Positions 5,972 to 13,327 of a stretch of 15,924 nucleotides of DNA are shown one piece after another; within the stretch, counting starts at the first letter, position 1, and every line of letters starts with the position of its first letter. The notes beneath the pieces were generated by a model, which did not search any database, was not told the DNA's origin, and saw nothing but the letters and a program-made list of their open reading frames with translations. The translations under genes were made by a program, and so were the position numbers. This stretch comes from Candidatus Pollutiaquabacter sp. (GTDB lineage: Bacteria; Bacteroidota; Bacteroidia; AKYH767-A; 2013-40CM-41-45): positions 1 to 15,924 of the forward strand of contig CAINVI010000046.1 in assembly GCA_903854075.1 (NCBI GenBank), given 5' to 3'.

Positions 5972-8900
5972 TCAGTGAATGGTGTGGTATTCTTCTTCCA
6001 GACAATGTTTAAGAATCTGCGGCTTGGCCGCCGGCTTACGCACTGCTTCTCCTTTCAACTTCACTTCATTCATCTGTTGTACCAAACGGGCGCGCTCCTT
6101 ACGAATGTCTTCGCGGAGCTGGGCATCACGCTCACTGTCGTAATAGGCAATACCATCCACATACGTGGTCAACGGCTTTGCATAAATACTCATAGGATGA
6201 TCATTCCACAGGACAAGATCAGCGTCTTTCCCGGCCTTGATGCTACCGACTTTATCGTCCACGCGTAACATCTTGGCAGGATTTAACGTGACGAACTTCC
6301 AGGCGTCTTCTTCGCTGATGCCGCCGTATTTGACGGCTTTGGCTGCTTCCTGATTCAATCGTCGTGCCATTTCAGCATCGTCAGAATTATAACCTACGTT
6401 CACACCAACTTTGTGTAAGATGGCAGCGTTGTACGGAATAGCATCATAAACTTCATACTTGTACGCCCACCAGTCGCTGAAGGTAGAAGCTCCACGGACG
6501 TTATGCGCTTTCATCTTATCCGCGACTTTAAAGCCTTCCAAAATGTGTGTAAAGGTATTCACTTCGAAACCGAACGAATCTGCAACATGCATAAGCATAT
6601 TGATTTCACTTTGTACGTAGGAATGGCAGGTGATAAAGCGCTTGCTGTTGAGAATTTCAGACAATGCATCCAGCTCCAGATCTTTGCGCGGCGGAACAGC
6701 ATTGGTTTTGAGGGACGCATCGGTCGTTGTCCATCGGCTCTGCTGCTGCTGGTATTCCTCAGCACGCGTAAAATAATCCATGTACACCTGCTCCACGCCC
6801 ATGCGTGTTTGCGGGAACCGAACCGTTTGCAGATCGCCCCAATTGGCTTGCTTCACATTTTCCCCGAGGGCGAACTTGATGAATCCCGGCCATCCGTCGA
6901 ACTTTAACTCCTCAGGCGATTGTCCCCAACGCAACTTGATCAGCTGAGTTTGTCCGCCGATAGCATTGGCACTGCCGTGCAACAAATGCGAACTGGTGAC
7001 GCCGCCAGCAAGTTGACGATAAATATTGATGTCGTCAGCATCGAGTACGTCGCCGATGCGAACCTCCGCGGAAGACGTCTGCGTGCCTTCGTTGACAGAA
7101 TTACTGACAGCGATATGCGAGTGTTCATCGATGATACCGGCGGTCAGGTGTTTGCCGGTACCGTCGATTACCGTAGCGCCGGCAGGTGCAACGAGGTCTT
7201 TACCGACCTGTACGATTTTGCCGTTGGAGAACAAGACATCAGCCTCCGTCAAAATTCCTTCTGCTTCGTTGGTCCAAACCGTAGCATTGATGATCAATAC
7301 CGTTCCGGCCTTCGGCAATTCTTTCCATCCGTACGCCATATTCGGATAACTGATTTTACCGATATCCTTAAGTGGCTTGGCCGTAGTATCTTTCTTTTCC
7401 GTCAAGGTAATCAACGAATCAAATGTCATCGTCCAGTTGGTCCAGTTGCCATCGGCAAGCTGTGCATTTCCGCTCCAGCCCTGCTCTTCTAACACGCCGG
7501 AGTAGCGGACCACTCCTTTCGGATCTTCGAGTTTACGTTCAAAGCTGAAGGTAACCAGATCGCCGTTTCGTGAAAAAGCCATTGCCTTAACCTGCAACGT
7601 GTCTTCATACATATACATTTCAGGAGAGAGTGCTTCACCGGAGATCTTCATACGTGAAGGTTTACCGGAAGCAGTAACGAGCGAATAATTTCCGCGGATA
7701 TCTTTTTGTTCCGAATTTCCGATCGGATAACGAACGCCTTTCACCCAATTGTCGAGTATGACCGTTTCTTTACTAAACAAATTGCCGGAGGTGATGATGA
7801 AGTTCGCAATCATTCCGCGCTTCAGCGCGCCGATTTTATCCTGAACGTTCAGGAAAGCCGCAGGAGCGGCTGTCAACGCTTTCAGTGCTTGCTGCTCGGT
7901 CAGTCCATGATCAATCGCCTTCCGGAGATTTTTCCAGAAATCATTTTTATTTTTCAGCCCGGTAGCTGTCAGTGCAAACTCGATACCGGCTTTTTCAAGT
8001 GCTGCAGGATTAGTGGGCGCCAGTTCCCAGTGCTTGAGGTCGTGCAGGGAGATATTGATGGCATCATAGGGGTCCGACAAATCATACGCTTCCGGGAAGT
8101 TGAGCGGCAGAATCAGGCGCATTCCGGCATTATCGATTTCTGTCAATCGCTCGTACTCATCGCCATTACCTTTTACGATAAACTGCACATCAAATTCCTC
8201 TCCGATAGTAGAGACACGTAATTCATTTTGTTTATCCCCGGCATCAAAGATGAAAGGAAGATCTTTTAGCTGGTTAAAAGCAGCCAGTGAGATGTTGTAT
8301 TCTTTTCGATATCCGCCGTTCTTATACCACTGCGCATCGTAAAAAGTCTGACGAATCAGTGCGATGGAACCCATCAGCGATGACGGATAATCCTGCGTGG
8401 ACGTGCCTTTATCGAATGAGAATTCAGCCGCTGCACGATCTTTCAGGATAAGATCATTTTCATTTTCATTGCCAATCAATACAATGGCGGCTGTTCCGCG
8501 AACAATTCCATCCTTATTCAGACTGAGCACACTGCCGAAGCCAAGCTTTCGCAACTCTTCGGCTTTTTTACCGTCAACACTGAAGTTGCGGTACGCATCG
8601 TATTCCGAACGAATAGCCTGGTTCCAGTGATAGGCCCCTTTGGTATTCGACAGGAACTGCGGACCGGTTTCATGAGTAGCATGTTCGCGTTTCACTTCCG
8701 GCATTCCATAATCCGAATGCATGTCAATCAGGGAAGGATAAATGCTTTTACCGCCAAGATCCATGACTACAGCATCCTTAGGCACCGAAACTTCTTTACC
8801 GACTTCCAACACCTTGCCGTCGCGGATCAATAATGTCGCTGAATCGACAATGGTCTTGTAATCGACGTGAATGCGGGCGTTGGTAAACGCGAAAACGGTA

Positions 8901-9001
8901 TGTCTCGGATCTGTCGGTCCGTTGACCGGAAAAGTGGCTTGTGCCAATGTAGCGGTGATGCCGGCCAACCAGGCGGCCATTGCCAGGAGTGTATACTTCA
9001 T
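5972..9001 (-). CDS. Two-domain amidohydrolase, secreted or periplasmic (1009 aa)
   Basis: The protein has a signal peptide (residues 1-20, ending A-T-L-A) and two amidohydrolase domains in tandem, at about 35-430 and 565-955, joined by a beta-rich linker (about 440-545). The N-terminal domain has H95-S-D97 where an H-x-H pair is expected, so one ligand is altered. The C-terminal domain looks catalytic: H627-S-H629, a candidate bridging Lys K709 in I-K-F-A-L-G, H793 (T-C-H-S-Y), H819 (F-T-H-I) and an Asp at 874 or 875 (Y-N-S-D-D). The typical closing motif K-A-G-K-D-A-D-L-V-L lies at 922-931. A charged helical tail ends the protein. It hydrolyses C-N or related bonds in an unknown substrate, perhaps a cyclic amide or dipeptide-like compound. 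It precedes the 433-aa amidohydrolase by 26 bases, suggesting a functional pair. Confidence 0.92.
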   Translation of the reverse strand: MKYTLLAMAAWLAGITATLAQATFPVNGPTDPRHTVFAFTNARIHVDYKTIVDSATLLIRDGKVLEVGKEVSVPKDAVVMDLGGKSIYPSLIDMHSDYGMPEVKREHATHETGPQFLSNTKGAYHWNQAIRSEYDAYRNFSVDGKKAEELRKLGFGSVLSLNKDGIVRGTAAIVLIGNENENDLILKDRAAAEFSFDKGTSTQDYPSSLMGSIALIRQTFYDAQWYKNGGYRKEYNISLAAFNQLKDLPFIFDAGDKQNELRVSTIGEEFDVQFIVKGNGDEYERLTEIDNAGMRLILPLNFPEAYDLSDPYDAINISLHDLKHWELAPTNPAALEKAGIEFALTATGLKNKNDFWKNLRKAIDHGLTEQQALKALTAAPAAFLNVQDKIGALKRGMIANFIITSGNLFSKETVILDNWVKGVRYPIGNSEQKDIRGNYSLVTASGKPSRMKISGEALSPEMYMYEDTLQVKAMAFSRNGDLVTFSFERKLEDPKGVVRYSGVLEEQGWSGNAQLADGNWTNWTMTFDSLITLTEKKDTTAKPLKDIGKISYPNMAYGWKELPKAGTVLIINATVWTNEAEGILTEADVLFSNGKIVQVGKDLVAPAGATVIDGTGKHLTAGIIDEHSHIAVSNSVNEGTQTSSAEVRIGDVLDADDINIYRQLAGGVTSSHLLHGSANAIGGQTQLIKLRWGQSPEELKFDGWPGFIKFALGENVKQANWGDLQTVRFPQTRMGVEQVYMDYFTRAEEYQQQQSRWTTTDASLKTNAVPPRKDLELDALSEILNSKRFITCHSYVQSEINMLMHVADSFGFEVNTFTHILEGFKVADKMKAHNVRGASTFSDWWAYKYEVYDAIPYNAAILHKVGVNVGYNSDDAEMARRLNQEAAKAVKYGGISEEDAWKFVTLNPAKMLRVDDKVGSIKAGKDADLVLWNDHPMSIYAKPLTTYVDGIAYYDSERDAQLREDIRKERARLVQQMNEVKLKGEAVRKPAAKPQILKHCLEEEYHTIH

Positions 9002-9061
9002 AGTTTCGATAGGAAACTACGAATATAGCGATTTACAAGCGTATTCCGGATGAAAATCCAG

Positions 9062-10249
9062 TCAGTGGGATTTAATGAGTGATCGGAATTGCGTCAAATT
9101 TCGGTGATCGCTGATTCGAAGTACATAATAGCCTTCCGGTAAATCAGAAATGGAAAAGGCAACCTCCGTAGCATCTTTGATTTTGAATTCTTTCAACGAT
9201 TTACCGTATATATCCAGCACCGTTACGTTACCGTTAAAATAGGCCGAAAATTGAAGTTGTAACGCACCGGAGGTCGGATTAGGATAGATTTTTATCTCCT
9301 CCATTGATGATGCCGGAAAGAGTCCGGTCGATGGACAAATCGTACACGACAATTGATACGTCACCGCTGCATCGGAAGCGACTGTTGCTGCAAATATATT
9401 TCCGGAAATACAATCATTCTTCAGATGATAATCGAGCCATGGTACGAGATAACGATTGATGATCGTATGCTGGTTGGAACGGGTGATACCAGGAGTCGGC
9501 GTACACGATGCTTCTCCTATACTACACAACGTATTCTGGTCCGCCATCTGACAATGACTGGCGCCTACTATAGAAATATACGTTTTGCAGGAAGAAACAA
9601 GCGCTGCATACATCGGTAGTTGATGAGCCGATGGCGGTGTAACACAATCGTTAGCACCGGCAATCACCAGCGAAGGAATGGTGATGGAAGCAGCGGCACC
9701 AATAGCCGATGTGCTCGTTTCGGCGGCAGCCAGGGTGATCATGGTGCGAATGGACGGATTGTATTGCACGGCAAGAAAAGCTGCGCCTCCGCCCATGGAA
9801 TGTCCCATTACACAGGCGGAAGAATCAAGTCGCCCGAAGAACCGCGACGCCGGCGTGGTACTTTCTGTCTGCATGGCCGTTACCACAAAGGCGAGATCTT
9901 TACCCAATTCAAGATGATTCGGTGAAAAGCCGGTCTCGGTAATCGGAAATGCGACCACGTAACCGTTAGCAACCAGCTCTTCCCATACATTGGCATAAGC
10001 ATCCCACGTCATCACAAATCCATGGCCGAAGGTGACGATCGGTGCCGTAATGGGTTGTTGGGTAAAGGCAACATCGTTTCCAACCACATCCGCAGGATAA
10101 TAGATTTCCATGGTAACCGGTCGGTTTCGCGACGGATCCGTAACGTTCAAAGTGGTATGACCAACTGCAAACGGCTGTGCCGCGGCGATGGAACACAAAA
10201 TAGTGGCAACGATGGTGAAAATCGTTGACTTGCTGCGCAAAAGATTCAT
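9062..10249 (-). CDS. Cutinase/PETase-like alpha/beta hydrolase with T9SS sorting domain (395 aa)
   Basis: A signal peptide (about 1-25, ending A-A-A-Q) is followed by a serine hydrolase domain to about residue 280. The nucleophile elbow is G-H-S-M-G-G-G with S151; the acid is D201 in G-A-N-D-C; the base is H232 in G-A-S-H-C. The D-to-H distance of 31 residues and the G-x-S-M-G-G-G elbow match the polyesterase/cutinase family as I know it. F-G-H-G-F at 74-78 fits the oxyanion loop. The Trp that stacks on aromatic substrates in PETases is not seen in the expected segment (about 170-185). The tail from about 317 has I-Y-P-N-P-T-S-G and ends as a type-A T9SS domain, so the enzyme is probably secreted across the outer membrane. 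The protein is cysteine-rich, suggesting disulfides. The substrate could be a polyester, lipid or other ester. It lies 60 bases upstream of the two-domain amidohydrolase. Confidence 0.88.
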   Translation of the reverse strand: MNLLRSKSTIFTIVATILCSIAAAQPFAVGHTTLNVTDPSRNRPVTMEIYYPADVVGNDVAFTQQPITAPIVTFGHGFVMTWDAYANVWEELVANGYVVAFPITETGFSPNHLELGKDLAFVVTAMQTESTTPASRFFGRLDSSACVMGHSMGGGAAFLAVQYNPSIRTMITLAAAETSTSAIGAAASITIPSLVIAGANDCVTPPSAHQLPMYAALVSSCKTYISIVGASHCQMADQNTLCSIGEASCTPTPGITRSNQHTIINRYLVPWLDYHLKNDCISGNIFAATVASDAAVTYQLSCTICPSTGLFPASSMEEIKIYPNPTSGALQLQFSAYFNGNVTVLDIYGKSLKEFKIKDATEVAFSISDLPEGYYVLRISDHRNLTQFRSLIKSH

Positions 10250-10277
10250 TTACCGAAGATAAACAATGTGTAGAAAA

Positions 10278-10299
10278 GTCGGGGGCCTTCCTTCCCGAC
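10278..10299. promoter_or_regulatory. Inverted repeat in the divergent promoter region
   Basis: Arms GTCGGG (10278-10283) and CCCGAC (10294-10299) are separated by 10 bases. The site lies in the 90-base gap between the divergent hydrolase and cytochrome genes, upstream of the -7 box proposed for the cytochrome gene. It could be an operator acting on both genes or a hairpin in the leader of the minus-strand transcript. A terminator role is unlikely because no gene converges here and no T-run follows. Confidence 0.35.
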
Positions 10300-10315
10300 A
10301 TTGAAATGAAAGTAT

Positions 10316-10323
10316 TAAATTTG
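10316..10323 (+). promoter_or_regulatory. Candidate Bacteroidota -7 box (TAAATTTG)
   Basis: TAAATTTG matches the TAnnTTTG consensus of the primary Bacteroidota sigma factor. It lies 17 bases before the ATG at 10340, giving a very short leader. A TTG at 10301 is too close to serve as a normal -33 element, so the assignment rests on the -7 box alone. Confidence 0.4.
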
Positions 10324-10339
10324 ACCAAAACACCCGAAC

Positions 10340-10996
10340 ATGAGCTCCTCCCTGCTTGCCCAGATACATTACATCAGCGCCCTCGCTTTTTTAGTGATTT
10401 ACCTGATCAAAACTGTTTTGCTTTTCACGAGTGTGTCCTCGCTGGACCGTTTCGCCGCGAAAGTTAAAGTACCCGAGATGATCATCAGCACGTTGTTTTT
10501 GGTAACCGGCATCTGGTTACTCGTCATCCTTGGCGGCATCAAAGTTATATACATCATCAAGTTGGCCATGGTCTTCGTAGCCATTCCACTTGCTGTGATC
10601 GGCTTCAAGAAAAAGAAAAAGGCACTCGCATTTCTTTCGTTTCTGCTGATCGTCGGGTCATTCGGCATGGCGGAAGCCGGTAAAAAGAAACCGTTCATCC
10701 AATCAACCGCCATCGTGGATAATGATGGTAGCCGTCTCAATAATGGTAAAAAAGTATACCTGGAAAATTGCGCCTACTGTCACGGCAACGACGGCAAGAA
10801 AGCGTATCGTGGCGCTCCGGATCTCTCCGGCGGACGTAACGAAGGCTATACGGCACAAGTTGTCACCGATGGTAAGAAGGGTGATATCGGTGTAATGCCA
10901 GCTTATGGCGGAACGCTATCCTTCGATGAAATCGCCGATGTAGCGTTGTATATAGCAGCTATGGGTAAAACCACTCCGGCTCCTGTAACAGAATAA
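10340..10996 (+). CDS. Membrane-anchored cytochrome c (four membrane segments plus haem c domain, 218 aa)
   Basis: The N-terminal half has about four hydrophobic segments (roughly 8-30, 46-66, 67-90 and 95-113) and resembles small SirB-like integral membrane proteins. The C-terminal half (from about 130) is a class I cytochrome c domain: the haem-binding C-A-Y-C-H at 144-148 and a likely axial Met, M186, in G-V-M-P-A-Y. The final T-L-S-F-D-E-I-A-D-V-A-L-Y-I helix is typical of small c-type cytochromes. The domain should face the periplasm, anchored in the inner membrane, and shuttle electrons in a respiratory chain. Its redox partner cannot be read from the context. The gene is divergent from the hydrolase and followed 28 bases later by hflX, probably in one transcript. 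Confidence 0.9.
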   Translation: MSSSLLAQIHYISALAFLVIYLIKTVLLFTSVSSLDRFAAKVKVPEMIISTLFLVTGIWLLVILGGIKVIYIIKLAMVFVAIPLAVIGFKKKKKALAFLSFLLIVGSFGMAEAGKKKPFIQSTAIVDNDGSRLNNGKKVYLENCAYCHGNDGKKAYRGAPDLSGGRNEGYTAQVVTDGKKGDIGVMPAYGGTLSFDEIADVALYIAAMGKTTPAPVTE

Positions 10997-11024
10997 TTCT
11001 CGTACTGAATTTAGCTGAACCGCA

Positions 11025-12239
11025 TTGCCTTCCAATTCCCCATTCAATACCCGTCCTGATCAGGAAACTGCCGTACTGGTAGGTATACAGATCAAAGGAC
11101 AACGTGAAGAGCAACTGACCGAATACCTCGATGAGTTAGCGTTTTTGGCAGAAACTGCCGGAGCGAAAACGGTACGTCGTTTCACCCAGAAACTGGACTC
11201 CCCGGATTCCAGGACCTTTATCGGGAGTGGCAAACTCAACGAAGTTCGTAACTACATCAAGGATCACAAGATCGATCTGGCCATCTTCGACGATGAACTA
11301 AGCGGATCACAGATCAAGAATATCGAGAAAGCACTCGAATGCCGTGTGTTGGATCGCAGTAATCTGATCCTGGATATTTTCGCCAAACGTGCACGCTCTG
11401 CGCAGGCGAAAGCACAGGTAGAGCTAGCACAATATCAATATTTGCTTCCACGCCTCACGCGCATGTGGACGCACTTAGAAAAGCAGCGTGGCGGAATCGG
11501 CATGCGTGGTCCGGGGGAATCTGAGATTGAGACTGACCGCCGTATCATTCGCGACAAACTGGCGAAGCTGAAAGAGCAGCTGCGCACCATTGAAAAACAA
11601 AGTGCGACACAACGAAAGCAACGCGGCGACATGGTGCGTGTAGCATTGGTCGGGTATACCAACGTCGGCAAATCAACGTTGATGAACCTGCTCAGCAAAA
11701 GCGAAGTGTTTGCCGAAAACAAACTCTTCGCCACACTCGACACCACGGTTCGAAAAATAGTTCTGGACAATGTTCCGTTTCTGTTATCAGACACCGTCGG
11801 GTTTATCCGTAAGCTGCCCCACAATCTGATCGAATCATTCAAATCTACTCTCGACGAAGTGCGTGAAGCAGATATCCTTATTCATGTAGTAGATATTTCG
11901 CATCCGCAATTTGAAGACCAGTTGAACGTGGTGAAAGAAACCTTGGCGGAGCTGAGCGTTGCCGAAAAACCGACACTATTAGTGTTCAATAAGGTCGACG
12001 CCTATTCGTTCATTCAGAAAGAGGAAGACGATCTTACACCGGCTACGGCGGAAAATCTTTCACTGGAAGATCTGAAGAAAACGTGGATGAACCAATTGGC
12101 GGGTGAATGCGTATTCATCTCCGCAGCGAAGCGGACCAATATCGATGAATTACGCAAACGATTGATGGAACTGGTGAAGGAAGTCCATTTTCGACGTTAT
12201 CCCAACTTATTATACAAGCCGGAAAACGAACAGCAATAA
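11025..12239 (+). CDS. hflX: GTPase HflX (404 aa)
   Basis: HflX binds the 50S subunit and splits stalled ribosomes under stress. An N-terminal HflX domain (about 15-195) includes the F-I-G-S-G-K segment (65-70), the coiled region and the glycine-rich G-G-I-G-M-R-G-P-G-E-S-E (156-167). The G domain (from about 203) has G1 G-Y-T-N-V-G-K-S-T (210-218), G3 D-T-V-G-F (256-260), G4 N-K-V-D (322-325) and a G5-like S-A-A-K-R (366-370). All nucleotide-binding motifs are intact. No ATG lies in frame before the conserved region; the first internal Met is near residue 147, so the TTG at 11025 is chosen as the start. That may limit expression. The gene converges with the T9SS protein gene, with 25 bases between stop codons and no clear terminator. 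Confidence 0.96.
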   Translation: MPSNSPFNTRPDQETAVLVGIQIKGQREEQLTEYLDELAFLAETAGAKTVRRFTQKLDSPDSRTFIGSGKLNEVRNYIKDHKIDLAIFDDELSGSQIKNIEKALECRVLDRSNLILDIFAKRARSAQAKAQVELAQYQYLLPRLTRMWTHLEKQRGGIGMRGPGESEIETDRRIIRDKLAKLKEQLRTIEKQSATQRKQRGDMVRVALVGYTNVGKSTLMNLLSKSEVFAENKLFATLDTTVRKIVLDNVPFLLSDTVGFIRKLPHNLIESFKSTLDEVREADILIHVVDISHPQFEDQLNVVKETLAELSVAEKPTLLVFNKVDAYSFIQKEEDDLTPATAENLSLEDLKKTWMNQLAGECVFISAAKRTNIDELRKRLMELVKEVHFRRYPNLLYKPENEQQ

Positions 12240-12264
12240 CCAAGCTGTTTTATTGCGGAGAAAA

Positions 12265-13203
12265 TTAGCGCGCGACAGAAAACTGGCGTGTGGCCAAATG
12301 ACGCTGTTGATTGTCGATCAACTGCATCAGGTAATTCCCTGCAGACAAATCATTGACGTCGAACGACAACTCTGCATCGTCTAATTCTTTTTCCGCTACA
12401 AGCTTACCGTTGGTATCCAGTACACGAACCAGTACACCGGATTTTTTATCGGTGAATGATGCACGGACACGGACATAACTGGAAGCGGGCGAAGGAAATA
12501 CATCGAACTGTTTTACAGTAGCAGAGATATCATCGACACCGATGGTGCCGGAGAAGGAAAGATTGTCTACAAACAAAGCCGAGCCAAGCGCCAGGTTCGG
12601 ATCATTGATACCACGACTGGATTGGATCAGAATGAGACATGAGTCAGGATTGTTTACCCAGTCGCGGTAGTCAAACTGCAACGCTACCGGTGTGTACGTT
12701 GAAAGCGGCTGATCAATCGTATCAGAGACAATGGCAATCGTGTCGCGGTTGCCGGTCAATGTGTTGCGACGTAATAGGGCAGCGGTTATCACTGCAGCGT
12801 CCGTAGAGGCAGCCGGCAGATATTTTATTTCCGCGTTAAAAAATTTGGAGCGAACAGCCGTAGCCGTTCCGCCCGAAATCGAATATGATGTCAGTGACGC
12901 TGATATTACTCCGTTGGTAAGAACTCCCGGTCCTCGCACAGTACCAAAAAACGGAACTATAACTTCAGAAGAAATCAACTTCACAGCATAAGTACCATTC
13001 GAAGCATCCAGATCCTGCAAGGCAGAATGGACCGTATTACTACTCAACCCCATGGTAATACTGTCGGTCGTTGTCCAGAATTCCGGACGGCTACCCGCGG
13101 CACTATACTGCACCCAACTTTCGAAACTACTGTTGGGAATGGTTTGCGCGAAAGTTGCTGTAGACAATAGAAGGCCGCAGAACAGAACGATTTGCTTTTT
13201 CAT
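12265..13203 (-). CDS. Secreted T9SS-sorted protein of unknown function (312 aa)
   Basis: A signal peptide (K-K-Q then a hydrophobic stretch, cleaved near T-F-A-Q at 17-20) precedes a beta-rich body that starts I-P-N-S-S-F-E-S-W (22-30), a start seen in Bacteroidota carbohydrate-binding-like (PCMD-type) surface proteins. The segment ending L-F-V-D-N-L-S-F (210-217) is typical of the last strands of a jelly-roll. The final 80 residues, from F-D-V-F-P-S-P-A-S-S (233-242), form a T9SS type-A sorting domain with S-P-A in place of the usual N-P. No catalytic motif was recognised. It is probably a cell-surface or released binding protein. A TAnnTTTG box lies about 20 bases upstream, so it probably has its own promoter. 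Confidence 0.85.
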   Translation of the reverse strand: MKKQIVLFCGLLLSTATFAQTIPNSSFESWVQYSAAGSRPEFWTTTDSITMGLSSNTVHSALQDLDASNGTYAVKLISSEVIVPFFGTVRGPGVLTNGVISASLTSYSISGGTATAVRSKFFNAEIKYLPAASTDAAVITAALLRRNTLTGNRDTIAIVSDTIDQPLSTYTPVALQFDYRDWVNNPDSCLILIQSSRGINDPNLALGSALFVDNLSFSGTIGVDDISATVKQFDVFPSPASSYVRVRASFTDKKSGVLVRVLDTNGKLVAEKELDDAELSFDVNDLSAGNYLMQLIDNQQRHLATRQFSVAR

Positions 13204-13224
13204 TGGATCAAGGTATTAGACGAT

Positions 13225-13232
13225 CAAAAATA
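13225..13232 (-). promoter_or_regulatory. Candidate -7 box for the T9SS protein gene (TATTTTTG on the minus strand)
   Basis: The minus strand reads TATTTTTG, an exact TAnnTTTG match, ending 22 bases before the start codon at 13203. No good TTG was found at the -33 distance. The region between this box and the terminator at 13275-13303 is AT-rich, as expected for a promoter. Confidence 0.45.
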
Positions 13233-13274
13233 CAAAAAAGATGATGGGGTTAGAGGGTAATCGATAGTGGAAAT

Positions 13275-13303
13275 AAAAAAAGCGTCCGATCATCCACAAA
13301 CGC
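13275..13303 (-). terminator. Intrinsic terminator downstream of the lytic transglycosylase gene
   Basis: On the minus strand, GCGTTTG (13303-13297) pairs with CGGACGC (13288-13282) in a 7-bp stem with two G-U wobbles around an 8-base loop, followed by seven T residues (13281-13275). It begins 24 bases after the transglycosylase stop codon and separates that transcript from the T9SS protein gene. Confidence 0.65.
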
Positions 13304-13327
13304 CGATCTAGCAGAAGGTGAAAGCGA

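Noticed and set aside
9036..9043. TACGCTTG box upstream of the two-domain amidohydrolase (and TATCCTTG upstream of the peptidase gene)
   Set aside because: Both deviate from TAnnTTTG by one base and lack a -33 partner, so they were not listed as promoters.
12240..12264. Terminator between hflX and the T9SS protein gene
   Set aside because: The 25 bases contain short T and A runs but no stem of useful length.
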